DNA of 18,361 bases, from assembly GCA_002399025.1 (NCBI GenBank), contig DHCV01000004.1, positions 1 through 18,361 on the forward strand, in the 5' to 3' direction. The stretch's first letter is position 1, and each line of letters begins with the position of its first letter. This document shows positions 1 to 7,413 of the stretch, piece by piece. Under the pieces are notes generated by a model. It was not told the DNA's origin, searched no databases, and worked only from the letters and a program-made list of their open reading frames with translations. Made by a program: the position numbers and the translations under genes. The DNA comes from Bacteroidales bacterium UBA4893. GTDB lineage: Bacteria > Bacteroidota > Bacteroidia > Bacteroidales > P3.

Positions 1-27
1 CTCCAATTCCTAAAATATATTAAAAAA

Positions 28-96
28 AAAGATGCACATCTTTTATAGTGAAAGATGTGCATCTTTTGGTATGAAAGATGTGCATCTTTGGTGTAA
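28..96. repeat. Palindrome array, 23-bp period, three copies
   Basis: Three 16-bp words start at 28, 51 and 74, exactly 23 bp apart. The second and third are AAAGATGTGCATCTTT; the first is its reverse complement AAAGATGCACATCTTT. Each word has 7-bp arms (AAAGATG/CATCTTT) around a 2-bp centre, so only the centre shows orientation. The 7-bp linkers are TATAGTG, TGGTATG and GGTGTAA, and the next period begins with AAAG at 97. There is no coding potential. It could be a protein-binding array or a set of small hairpins; the sequence does not decide. Confidence 0.8.
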
Positions 97-134
97 AAAG
101 TCCTTGATTAAAAAGTTTTTTATAAGGACTTTTT
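95..134. repeat. Inverted repeat, possible bidirectional terminator
   Basis: AAAAAGTCCTT (95-105) and its exact reverse complement AAGGACTTTTT (124-134) flank an 18-nt AT-rich loop. The hairpin is A/T-flanked on both strands, so it could terminate transcription from either side, for example from a gene before the window. It adjoins the 23-bp array, so it may instead be a diverged pair of the same kind of word in opposite orientations. Confidence 0.4.
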
Positions 135-246
135 AGATTTATACGCCGATTAGAAAGAATTATTCCCTATATAAATTTACTTATATCTAGGTTTATTTTT
201 TTCATTCTTATTTTTATTCTAAGAAAACAAAATTTTACATTTCGCA

Positions 247-309
247 AAGGACTCTAAGGACTTTAAAGTCTTTAAGAACATTAAGGTCTTTAAACTCCTT
301 AAGCTCTTC
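247..309. repeat. 9-bp tandem repeat, seven units
   Basis: Seven consecutive units start every 9 bp at 247, 256, 265, 274, 283, 292 and 301: AAGGACTCT, AAGGACTTT, AAAGTCTTT, AAGAACATT, AAGGTCTTT, AAACTCCTT, AAGCTCTTC. The consensus is about AAGGWCTTT, which is nearly palindromic, so units read similarly on both strands. Stops in several frames and the lack of a start context argue against a coding repeat. The flanking bases 135-246 show nothing recognisable. Confidence 0.75.
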
Positions 310-346
310 AACAATTAATAAGATTACCCCATACCTATAAACCTAT

Positions 347-361
347 GACCCTTTCAGGGTC
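347..361. repeat. Short perfect palindrome
   Basis: GACCCTTTCAGGGTC has 6-bp arms and a 3-nt loop. It is one of the few GC-containing stems in this AT-rich gap. No T-run follows, so it is not a standard terminator. The following bases (362-454) are purine-rich and show no other structure. Confidence 0.4.
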
Positions 362-454
362 TAATTACAATTCAATTAAAAAAATCAAATCCCATTTAAG
401 AGAAGAAAGAAAAATAAAGTAGAAAAGAATAAACAAGATATAAAAATATTTTTC

Positions 455-462
455 TACCTTTG
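455..462 (+). promoter_or_regulatory. Possible Bacteroidota -7 box
   Basis: TACCTTTG matches the Bacteroidota -7 consensus TAnnTTTG. No TTG or TTTG lies at the expected -33 position, so the call rests on one box. If active, it would start a transcript near 469 running through the REP-like palindromes to the terminator-like hairpin at 779-806, with no obvious protein gene. Confidence 0.25.
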
Positions 463-500
463 GATTTTGGAAAGAAATAAAAAGTTAGTAATGAATAAGT

Positions 501-622
501 ATCGGAGTACAAATCCTAATAATAAAGCAGTGCGGGATTGCTTATCGGCTTGCCGCTTGGAAAGCAAGAAATCCCGCACGACAGAATAATAATAAAGTGC
601 GGGAGTATAAATCCCGCACGAC
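501..622. repeat. REP-like GTGCGGGA...TCCCGCAC palindromes
   Basis: GTGCGGGATT (530-539) pairs with AATCCCGCAC (570-579), enclosing a smaller CGGC/GCCG hairpin. GTGCGGGA (597-604) pairs with TCCCGCAC (612-619) over a 7-nt loop. Both right arms are followed by GAC(A/G)GA and both left arms are preceded by TAATAATAAAG (517-527 and 587-597). A decayed third copy, CGGAGTACAAATCC, lies at 503-516. GC-rich palindromes of this form are dispersed in many Bacteroidota genomes and resemble REP elements mobilised by RAYT (TnpA-REP) transposases. No such transposase is present here; the REP link is inference. Confidence 0.6.
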
Positions 623-670
623 GGAGAACTAATATGTAACCGTAATAATAGTTCTAATGGGACAATTAAG

Positions 671-731
671 TATGCATCAGACTGGGAATTGTTTAGTAAA
701 TAACGTAGGTAGTGTATCAGATTGGGAGTTG
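671..731. repeat. Diverged direct repeat, about 40-bp period
   Basis: ATCAGACTGGGAATTG (676-691) recurs with two substitutions as ATCAGATTGGGAGTTG (716-731). The copies are about 40 bp apart. A 22-codon ATG frame runs through them from 673, but the two copies fall in different frames, so coding conservation is unlikely. The origin is not recognised. Confidence 0.45.
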
Positions 732-778
732 ATGATATAAATAATTGAAAAACATTGATTATTAAAATTGATTTAGCG

Positions 779-806
779 AAAAGACAGAATAATATTCTGT
801 CTTTTT
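779..806 (+). terminator. Rho-independent terminator-like hairpin
   Basis: AAAAGACAGAATA (779-791) and TATTCTGTCTTTT (793-805) form a perfect 13-bp inverted repeat around one central base, which gives a stable stem with a 3-5 nt loop once the tip opens. A T-rich tail (TTTTTCTATTTTT) follows. It has the shape of a terminator, yet no protein gene lies upstream within the window, so it may end a small RNA starting near 469. Confidence 0.6.
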
Positions 807-874
807 CTATTTTTACTCCTTTAAAACGAACTTAAAACAACAATTAAAGAAGATTATCTTATGATTTTAAATTT

Positions 875-1043
875 AGACTTCTTGTTTTTGAATCGAGACT
901 TCTTCTTTTTACTTTTAGACTTCTTCTTTATAGTTAAAAAGTGCCACTTTTGGGGTATGAAAGTGCCACTTTTTGGGTACAATAACTTCTTCTAAATATA
1001 AAGACAAGAAGTCTAAATGTAAAACAAAGAAGTTATTGTTATA
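875..1043. repeat. Composite 21/22-bp-period array, eight units
   Basis: Eight units start at 875, 896, 917, 938, 960, 981, 1002 and 1023; the spacing is 21 bp throughout except 22 bp for the fourth. Units 1-3 begin AGACTTCTT. Units 4-5 begin AAAGTGCCACTTTT, a palindrome with 6-bp arms. Units 6-8 carry AATAACTTCTTC, AGACAAGAAGTCT and AACAAAGAAGTTATTG, which include reverse complements of earlier words: CAATAACTTCTT at 980-991 pairs exactly with 1027-1038, and AAGAAGTCTAA at 1006-1016 mirrors 873-883. Several word types in one register is unusual. The array lies just upstream of the peptidase promoter. Confidence 0.75.
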
Positions 1044-1053
1044 AATAACCTAA

Positions 1054-1084
1054 TTGTCTATTTTAGATATTATTTGTAGATTTG
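1054..1084 (+). promoter_or_regulatory. Bacteroidota-type promoter of the S46 peptidase
   Basis: TTG at 1054-1056 and TAGATTTG at 1077-1084 are 20 bp apart, which fits the Bacteroidota -33/-7 arrangement (TTG ... TAnnTTTG). Transcription should start near 1091, leaving a leader of about 65-85 nt before the peptidase start. Confidence 0.6.
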
Positions 1085-1155
1085 CAAACTATGAATCTTT
1101 ATTTTTATAATGGATAAATGGTTGTATTGAACTGTTTAATAGTTGGATAGGATAA

Positions 1156-3342
1156 ATGTTTAAAAAAAGAAATATGATGAAGAGAAAATTTATTTTAGGT
1201 TTCGCAATTGTTTTGCTTTCGTTGCCTTTGGTTACGTTGGCTGATGAGGGAATGTGGCTGCCTATGTTGCTTCAAAAGAGAGAAGCTGATATGAAACAAA
1301 AGGGGATGAAAATCTCTGCCAAGGATATTTATGATGTAAATAATTCTTCTTTGAAGGATGCTGTTATGCTCTTTGGCTCTGGTTGTACTGGGGAGTTTGT
1401 TTCAAATGAAGGGCTTTTGCTTACTAATCACCATTGCGGTTATAGTTTTATTGTTCGCCACAGTACAATCGAAAGAGATTATTTGACAAATGGTTTTTGG
1501 GCTATGAGTAAGGAAGAGGAACTTCCTTGTCCTGGGCTTACCATTACTCAGCTTGTTTATATGGAAGATGTAACTCAAAAGGTGCTTGAAGGGATAAACA
1601 ATACCACTACTGAAAAGGAAAGAGAAAAAACAATTGAAAAGAACATCAAGGAGATAAGTAAAAAAGCTACTGAGAATACTAATTACGAAGCTGTTATTAA
1701 ACCTTTTTATTATGGAAATCAATATTTCCTTTATGTTAATGAAGTTTTTACAGATGTTCGTTTGGTTGGTGCTCCTCCTTCAAATATTGGTAAGTTTGGT
1801 GGAGATACTGATAACTGGATGTGGCCTCGTCATACTGGTGATTTCTCAATTTTTAGAGTTTATGCCGATAAGAACAACAAGCCTGCAAAGTATTCAAAAG
1901 ATAATGTTCCTTTTAAGCCTAAGAAGTCTTTGAATATTAGTTTAAAGGGAGTTGAGGAAGGTGATTTTACTTTTGTGTTTGGTTATCCAGGCACAACAAA
2001 GCAATTCTTAACTTCTTATGCTGTTGACAGAGTTGCCAATTTTGAAGACCCTGCAAGAATTAAGCTTAGAGATGCAAGACTAAAGATTTATAATGCTGCA
2101 ATGAATGAAAGTTCTGCTCAGCGTTTGCGTTATGCTGCAGGAGTTGCTGGTATTGCTAATGGTTGGAAGAAATGGATTGGAGAAGTTAAGGGAATTAAGA
2201 GATTGAATGCTACCCAGAAGAAAAGGGAGTTTGAGAAAGAGTTTAATATATGGGCTAATGTAACTGAGCAAAGAAAAGAAGAGTATGGTGGTTTGATTGA
2301 TAACTTCAAGAGCTTGTATAATGAAGGAGCTGACTTGGAAATGGCTTATTTGTATTTGGGAGAAGCTCTTTTGGCATCCGATTTAATGAAAAATGGTCGT
2401 AGCGTTCTATCCATAATTCAAAAAGCAAAACAAGATACCCTAAGCAAAGATGAGGTTCAAAAGGAAGCTGATGTTGTTTTGGAAAACCTGCTAAAATATT
2501 TTAGCAAAGATTATGAAAAGCATAAGATGGTTGACAGAAGTATTTTTGTTGAGCTTATGAATATTTACTATAATGATTTTGCAAAGAATAATTACCCTTG
2601 GATGCAGGAAAAGATAAACTCTAACTACGATAATGATGCCAAGAAGTATTTCGGTTCTGTTTACGATAAGTCTTTCCTTTCAAATCCAAAGCAAGCTGAG
2701 AAGTATTTAAAGAGATTTAAAATGAGTAAGGTGCTTTCTGACCCTGCAATGGAAATTCTTTCAGCAATTTGGGGCTCTGTTGTTGATGAAGATATGAATA
2801 AGTTGGTTGAAATTGACTCAAAGATTGATAGTCTTTACAGACTTTATGTTAAGGGAATTATGGAAATGCAATCTTCAAAGGAATTTTATCCCGATGCAAA
2901 CCTGACTCTTAGAGTTGCCTATGGAAATGTTAAACCATACAATCCAAGAGATGGAGTTAATTATCAAGCATACACAACTCTAAAAGGAATTATGGAAAAA
3001 GAAAATCCAGAAATTTACGATTATGTTGTAGTGAAGAAACTTAAAGAACTTTATGTTAAGAAAGATTATGGAAGATATGCAAATTCAAAGGGAGAAATGC
3101 CTGTTGCATTTATTGCTTCAAATCACACAACAGGAGGAAACTCTGGCTCTCCAGTAATGGATGCAAATGGTAATTTGGTCGGTATTAATTTTGATAGGAA
3201 TTGGGAAGGAACAATGAGCGATATTATTTATGACCCAGACCAATGTAGAAATATTTCAATAGATATTCGTTATTGTTTATTTATTATTGATAAATTTGCA
3301 GGTGCTAAAAACATTATTGACGAGCTAAATATCGTTGAATAA
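1156..3342 (+). CDS. S46 family dipeptidyl-peptidase, DPP11-like (Asp/Glu-specific)
   Basis: Periplasmic serine exopeptidase that removes dipeptides from oligopeptide N-termini, supplying peptides to asaccharolytic Bacteroidota. At 728 residues it has the family's usual length. A signal peptide ends near Ala29. The catalytic His is H93 in TNHHCGY, the Asp is probably D229 in RHTGDF, and the Ser is S663 in GGNSGSP. The H-to-S distance of 570 equals that of Porphyromonas gingivalis DPP11 (H85, S655). Arg681, 18 residues after the Ser in NFDRNWEG, matches the DPP11 Arg673 that selects acidic P1 residues, whereas DPP7 has Gly there. The start is uncertain: ATG at 1174 or 1177, after an A-rich stretch, gives a more usual signal peptide. 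It has its own promoter; pheT follows after 36 bp. Confidence 0.93.
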   Translation: MFKKRNMMKRKFILGFAIVLLSLPLVTLADEGMWLPMLLQKREADMKQKGMKISAKDIYDVNNSSLKDAVMLFGSGCTGEFVSNEGLLLTNHHCGYSFIVRHSTIERDYLTNGFWAMSKEEELPCPGLTITQLVYMEDVTQKVLEGINNTTTEKEREKTIEKNIKEISKKATENTNYEAVIKPFYYGNQYFLYVNEVFTDVRLVGAPPSNIGKFGGDTDNWMWPRHTGDFSIFRVYADKNNKPAKYSKDNVPFKPKKSLNISLKGVEEGDFTFVFGYPGTTKQFLTSYAVDRVANFEDPARIKLRDARLKIYNAAMNESSAQRLRYAAGVAGIANGWKKWIGEVKGIKRLNATQKKREFEKEFNIWANVTEQRKEEYGGLIDNFKSLYNEGADLEMAYLYLGEALLASDLMKNGRSVLSIIQKAKQDTLSKDEVQKEADVVLENLLKYFSKDYEKHKMVDRSIFVELMNIYYNDFAKNNYPWMQEKINSNYDNDAKKYFGSVYDKSFLSNPKQAEKYLKRFKMSKVLSDPAMEILSAIWGSVVDEDMNKLVEIDSKIDSLYRLYVKGIMEMQSSKEFYPDANLTLRVAYGNVKPYNPRDGVNYQAYTTLKGIMEKENPEIYDYVVVKKLKELYVKKDYGRYANSKGEMPVAFIASNHTTGGNSGSPVMDANGNLVGINFDRNWEGTMSDIIYDPDQCRNISIDIRYCLFIIDKFAGAKNIIDELNIVE

Positions 3343-3378
3343 CTTAAAAAGAAAAGAATATAATACTATATTAAATAG

Positions 3379-5850
3379 ATGAAAATATCATATAACTGGC
3401 TAAAGGATTATGTGCCTACTAATCTAAGTGTTGAAAAGGTTGAAAATTTACTTACTTTCTGTGGTTTGGAAGTAGAATCGATTGAAACAGTAGAAACAAT
3501 TAAGGGAGGATTGAAGAATTATGTTGTTGGACAAGTTTTGACTTGCGAAAATCATCCTGATTCTGACCATTTACATTTAACAACTGTTGATGTTGGAGAA
3601 GAAACTCCTTTGAATATTGTTTGTGGAGCCCATAATGTTGCAAAAGGACAAAAAGTTATTGTTGCAAAAATTGGTGCAAGAGTTTATACTTCAGAAGAAG
3701 AATTTTTTGAAATTAAGAAATCAAAACTTAGAGGACATGTTAGCGAAGGAATGATTTGTTCTGAAAAAGAACTTCAAGTTAGCGATAACCATGATGGAAT
3801 TTTAGTTATTGAAGATAATAATGTTGAGGTTGGAACTCCTGCAAAAGAATATTTGAATGTTAAAGAAGACTATGTTTTTGAAATAGGTCTTACTCCTAAT
3901 CGTTCTGATGCAACATCACATATTGGAGTTGGTAGAGATTTGGTTGCTCTAATTCAAACTCAGTTAAAAGAAAACATTGAATTAAAATTGCCAAGTGTTG
4001 AAGACTTTAAAATAGATAATGAGAATAAAAAGGTTGAAATCATTACTGATTCTTCAATCTGCCCTCGTTATTGTGGAGTTACTATTTCAAATATTGAAAT
4101 TAAAGATTCTCCTTCCTGGCTTGCTGACCGATTGAAATTAATTGGAATTAGACCAATAAATAATATTGTTGATATAACAAATTATGTTTTGTTTGAAACA
4201 GGACAACCTCTTCATGCTTTTGATTTGGAGAAGATAAAAGGCAATAAGATTGAAGTTAAAACTCTTCCTAAGGGAACAAAATTCAAAACTCTTGATGGAG
4301 AAGAAAGAGAACTTAATGGAGAAGAAATAATGATTTGCAATCAGGAAGAAGGAATGTGTATGGGAGGAATTTATGGAGGATTGGATTATGGAGTTTCAAA
4401 GGAAACAAAAAACATATTTATTGAAAGTGCTTATTTCAATCCAGTAACTATCCGTAAGGCTTCTAAATATCATACTTTAAAAACTGATGCTTCTTTCCGT
4501 TACGAAAGAGGAACTGACCCTAATATTACAATTTATGCACTTAAGAGAGCAGCTCTTTTAACCAAAGAATTAGCTGGAGGACAAATAAGTTCAAGTATTG
4601 TTGATGTTTATCCAAATGAAATTAAGCCTGCGGAAATAGATATTAACTATAATAATATGTATTCTCTAATTGGAAAGAAGATTGAACCTCAAATTATAAA
4701 GAATATTCTTACAGCCTTAAATATTTCAATTCTTAAGGAAGATGAACAAGGAATGCGTGTAAGTGTTCCAACAAATAAGGTTGATGTTTTAAGAGAATGT
4801 GATATTATTGAAGAAGTTCTTAGAATTTATGGATATAATAATGTTGAGATACCAACTGATATAAAAAGCAGCTTAACCTTTAAGCAAAAACCAGACACAG
4901 AAAAGATTCAAAACCTTATTTCTGACTACCTTGTTTCAAATGGTTTTAATGAGATAATGAATAACTCTCTAACCAAAACATCTTATTACGAAAATAATAA
5001 AGACTTTCCTTTTGAAAAAAGTGTTGGTATTTTAAATGCTTTAAGTAAGGATCTTGGAGTTATGCGTCAAACTTTGCTTTATGGAGGATTGGAAACCATA
5101 TCTTATAATATCAATAGGAAGGTAAATAATATTAAGGTTTTTGAATTTGGAAATTGCTATTCCAAAAACTTAGGTCAAATGGATGATGAAAATATTAGAA
5201 AACGCTTTAACGAAGAAAAGCATTTATGTATTTTCACAACAGGAGCTAACTTCAAAGAAACATGGCAAAAGAAGGAAGAAGAAACTAATTTCTTCGATTT
5301 AAAGAATGTTCTAATGAATATCTTTAAGAAGTTAAGAATTAATCCTTCTCAATATTCTTTAGAAGAAACCTCTGTAGAATATATGCAAGGTTTACAATAT
5401 GTTAATCGTGATAGCAAGAAAACGATTCTTAGCTTTGGAAAGATTAATCAAAAGATTAGAAAAGAGTTTGACATTAAGCAAGACATTTACTTTGCAGACT
5501 TCAACTGGGATTTAGTTGTTAAAGCTCTTCAAAATGCTAAAGAAATTAAGTACGAAGAAATATCAAAATTCCCTGAAGTTAGAAGGGATTTAGCCTTAGT
5601 TATTGATGATAGTGTTTCATTTGCTGAAATTGAAAACTTGGCTTATCAAACAGAAAAGAAATTCCTTAAAAAGAATATTACTTTATTTGATGTTTATAAG
5701 GGAGAAAAACTTCCTCAAGGTAAAAAACAATATGCTCTAAGCTTTACTTTGCAAGACACAGAAAAAACTCTTAATGACAAACAAATAGAATCTATAATGA
5801 ATAAGCTTTTAAAAAGCTTTGAAGATAAGTTGGGAGCAAAGCTTAGATAG
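3379..5850 (+). CDS. pheT: Phenylalanyl-tRNA synthetase beta subunit
   Basis: Cytoplasmic subunit of the alpha2-beta2 enzyme that charges tRNA-Phe. At 823 residues it is full length. In order: an N-terminal segment; an EMAP/OB-fold tRNA-binding domain (about 45-155, with VVGQVLTCENHPDSDHL); the B3/B4 domain that binds and edits mischarged tyrosine (NNIVDITNYVLFETGQPLHAFD); the B5 DNA-binding-like domain (about 428-500); the catalytic-like core; and a C-terminal FDX-ACB anticodon-binding domain (about 730-823, from KFPEVRRDLALVID). The alpha subunit gene pheS is not in the window, as is usual where the two subunits are unlinked. No promoter box is visible in the 36-bp gap after the peptidase, so read-through is likely. 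Confidence 0.98.
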   Translation: MKISYNWLKDYVPTNLSVEKVENLLTFCGLEVESIETVETIKGGLKNYVVGQVLTCENHPDSDHLHLTTVDVGEETPLNIVCGAHNVAKGQKVIVAKIGARVYTSEEEFFEIKKSKLRGHVSEGMICSEKELQVSDNHDGILVIEDNNVEVGTPAKEYLNVKEDYVFEIGLTPNRSDATSHIGVGRDLVALIQTQLKENIELKLPSVEDFKIDNENKKVEIITDSSICPRYCGVTISNIEIKDSPSWLADRLKLIGIRPINNIVDITNYVLFETGQPLHAFDLEKIKGNKIEVKTLPKGTKFKTLDGEERELNGEEIMICNQEEGMCMGGIYGGLDYGVSKETKNIFIESAYFNPVTIRKASKYHTLKTDASFRYERGTDPNITIYALKRAALLTKELAGGQISSSIVDVYPNEIKPAEIDINYNNMYSLIGKKIEPQIIKNILTALNISILKEDEQGMRVSVPTNKVDVLRECDIIEEVLRIYGYNNVEIPTDIKSSLTFKQKPDTEKIQNLISDYLVSNGFNEIMNNSLTKTSYYENNKDFPFEKSVGILNALSKDLGVMRQTLLYGGLETISYNINRKVNNIKVFEFGNCYSKNLGQMDDENIRKRFNEEKHLCIFTTGANFKETWQKKEEETNFFDLKNVLMNIFKKLRINPSQYSLEETSVEYMQGLQYVNRDSKKTILSFGKINQKIRKEFDIKQDIYFADFNWDLVVKALQNAKEIKYEEISKFPEVRRDLALVIDDSVSFAEIENLAYQTEKKFLKKNITLFDVYKGEKLPQGKKQYALSFTLQDTEKTLNDKQIESIMNKLLKSFEDKLGAKLR

Positions 5851-5871
5851 AGCTAATAATAAGTTTAGATT

Positions 5872-6294
5872 ATGAATAAAGAAAAGCTTCTTACGGAATA
5901 TGATGTAAAGGTTTTGCTTGCACTAACCAAATCATTGCAGGGCGATAAGCTTTTCTTTAAATTTTTAGCAGAAAACGGCTACATTGAACTTGCAGCTTGG
6001 TCAAATGCAGTAAGAGGTGACATTGATGCTTTAAAATGGTTATTTACTAATGGATATCCTACTCTTGGAGTATTGAGTAATGCCATTGATGGAGAAAAGA
6101 AAGCAGTGGAGTGGGTTGAAGCTTCAAAGAATGAATTCTTGATTAACTTTTCTGAAGCATGCAGAGGAAGCAATAATGCATACAAGTGGTTTAAGGAACA
6201 AAACCTTATGATATTTATTTATATGATTACTGAAATTAGAGAAGTCCTTAAGGTTCAGGCAAAGGATAGAATATTTTGGTATAGATGGAAATAA
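5872..6294 (+). CDS. Small helical-repeat protein, four 25-residue repeats
   Basis: A 140-residue protein with no signal peptide that I cannot assign to a named family. Residues 19-118 are four consecutive repeats of exactly 25 residues, starting at T19, S44, S69 and S94. The pattern is about (S/T)xAxxGDxxAxKWLxxNGYxxLxxx, seen best in SNAVRGDIDALKWLFTNGY. Each unit looks like a helical hairpin, so the protein is probably a small alpha-solenoid scaffold, recalling ankyrin or Sel1 repeats although the period is shorter than theirs. The fourth repeat is the most diverged and is followed by a basic tail. It begins 21 bp after pheT and ends 6 bp before the membrane protein gene, so all three are probably co-transcribed. 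Confidence 0.8.
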   Translation: MNKEKLLTEYDVKVLLALTKSLQGDKLFFKFLAENGYIELAAWSNAVRGDIDALKWLFTNGYPTLGVLSNAIDGEKKAVEWVEASKNEFLINFSEACRGSNNAYKWFKEQNLMIFIYMITEIREVLKVQAKDRIFWYRWK

Positions 6295-6300
6295 GAAATT

Positions 6301-7413
6301 ATGAAGAAGGATAAAATATTTAGGAATGGTTATTTTAATGATACAATAAGCAGTACAGTGCTATTTATTGCTTCATTTCTATTTGTACTCTACATATCTA
6401 TGGGTTCAACAGCATTCATAGCTTTTACAAATAACCTAACAATACCTATTGAAATAGACAGGATAGACTTTGATAGAGCAGTTTCATCGGATAAAGCAAT
6501 TTGGGATTCGGCAGAAAATATATTTGTTATCTTCACCTTTGCACCTCTAACAATACTTCTTATTGGTCTTCTTGCTCTAATTCTCTCTCACCATAACAAA
6601 AATAGAGCCTTAGGTGTATTTCTCTTCTGGACAATGTTTCATTGTATAATTAGGTTATTTGGAGAATTTATATTTGGTCAGATTTATCATCTTTGGGGAG
6701 TTAATCTTGTAACAGATTTTATGGGACTTACCTATCCGAGTGTATTTCTTAAACTTTTCTTTATCGCACTTGCAATTTCTGCAACTATGTTTCTTTGTTA
6801 TGTTTTGGTTCCATTGGTGAGGGCTTTCTTTAATCCCTACATTAATCACACAAAAGAAGGAGTCAGAATAAACTATATTATACCTTCAATCATTGGAGCA
6901 ATAGTTCTCTTCTTATGGTTTATGCCTTATTTCTCATTAAAAGAAATTAGTATGATTTTGTTTACTGTGATAATGGTATTCTTCCTCTCCAACTTTACAA
7001 TTAAAAGATACCATTTTGTTGAATACTCCGATCAATTTGTGGTTAATGATAGATTTAATATTAGGTTGAATATTATCCCAATTATCATACTATCCATTCT
7101 CTTTATCTTCCTAAAGATGTTCCTTACCAAGGGCTTAATCATAGCAAGCTCAGGTTTTAGAAGAGATCAGCTTGACAATATATTTTATATTTCTTTACTT
7201 ATAGTCTTTCTTTTCTGCGTACTATTTTTCATTGCATTCATTGTTTATTCTTATAGAAAAAAGAAGAAGCAGTTTGAGGATTATATGAAAGAGAACATGA
7301 CTAATACTATTTCTCAGAAAATGGATGATAGCCTTTTGGAAGGAACTCGTTGGTCATACCAAACAAATATCACAACTAAGGCAAAGAAATATGAAATTGA
7401 GGATGAATCCTAA
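6301..7413 (+). CDS. Polytopic membrane protein of unknown function
   Basis: A 370-residue inner-membrane protein, not recognised. Hydrophobic segments lie near residues 17-42, 73-96, 103-130, 147-172, 191-209, 213-231, 257-275 and 293-317, giving about seven or eight helices. The C-terminus (318-370) is a charged cytoplasmic tail beginning YRKKKKQFEDY. The loop at 43-72 is acidic (PIEIDRIDFDRAVSSD) and probably periplasmic. No transport or enzyme motif was seen. It starts 6 bp after the repeat-protein gene, the tightest spacing in this group, which suggests a shared function with that protein. It is the last gene before the convergent array-bearing gap. Confidence 0.75.
   Translation: MKKDKIFRNGYFNDTISSTVLFIASFLFVLYISMGSTAFIAFTNNLTIPIEIDRIDFDRAVSSDKAIWDSAENIFVIFTFAPLTILLIGLLALILSHHNKNRALGVFLFWTMFHCIIRLFGEFIFGQIYHLWGVNLVTDFMGLTYPSVFLKLFFIALAISATMFLCYVLVPLVRAFFNPYINHTKEGVRINYIIPSIIGAIVLFLWFMPYFSLKEISMILFTVIMVFFLSNFTIKRYHFVEYSDQFVVNDRFNIRLNIIPIIILSILFIFLKMFLTKGLIIASSGFRRDQLDNIFYISLLIVFLFCVLFFIAFIVYSYRKKKKQFEDYMKENMTNTISQKMDDSLLEGTRWSYQTNITTKAKKYEIEDES

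Noticed and set aside
673..741. Short ATG frame of 22 codons across the 40-bp repeats
   Set aside because: The two repeat copies fall in different frames and no ribosome-binding context is seen, so it is not supported as a gene.
28..1043. CRISPR array
   Set aside because: Periods of 21-23 bp with 7-bp linkers are far too short for repeat plus spacer, words vary within an array, and no cas gene is present.
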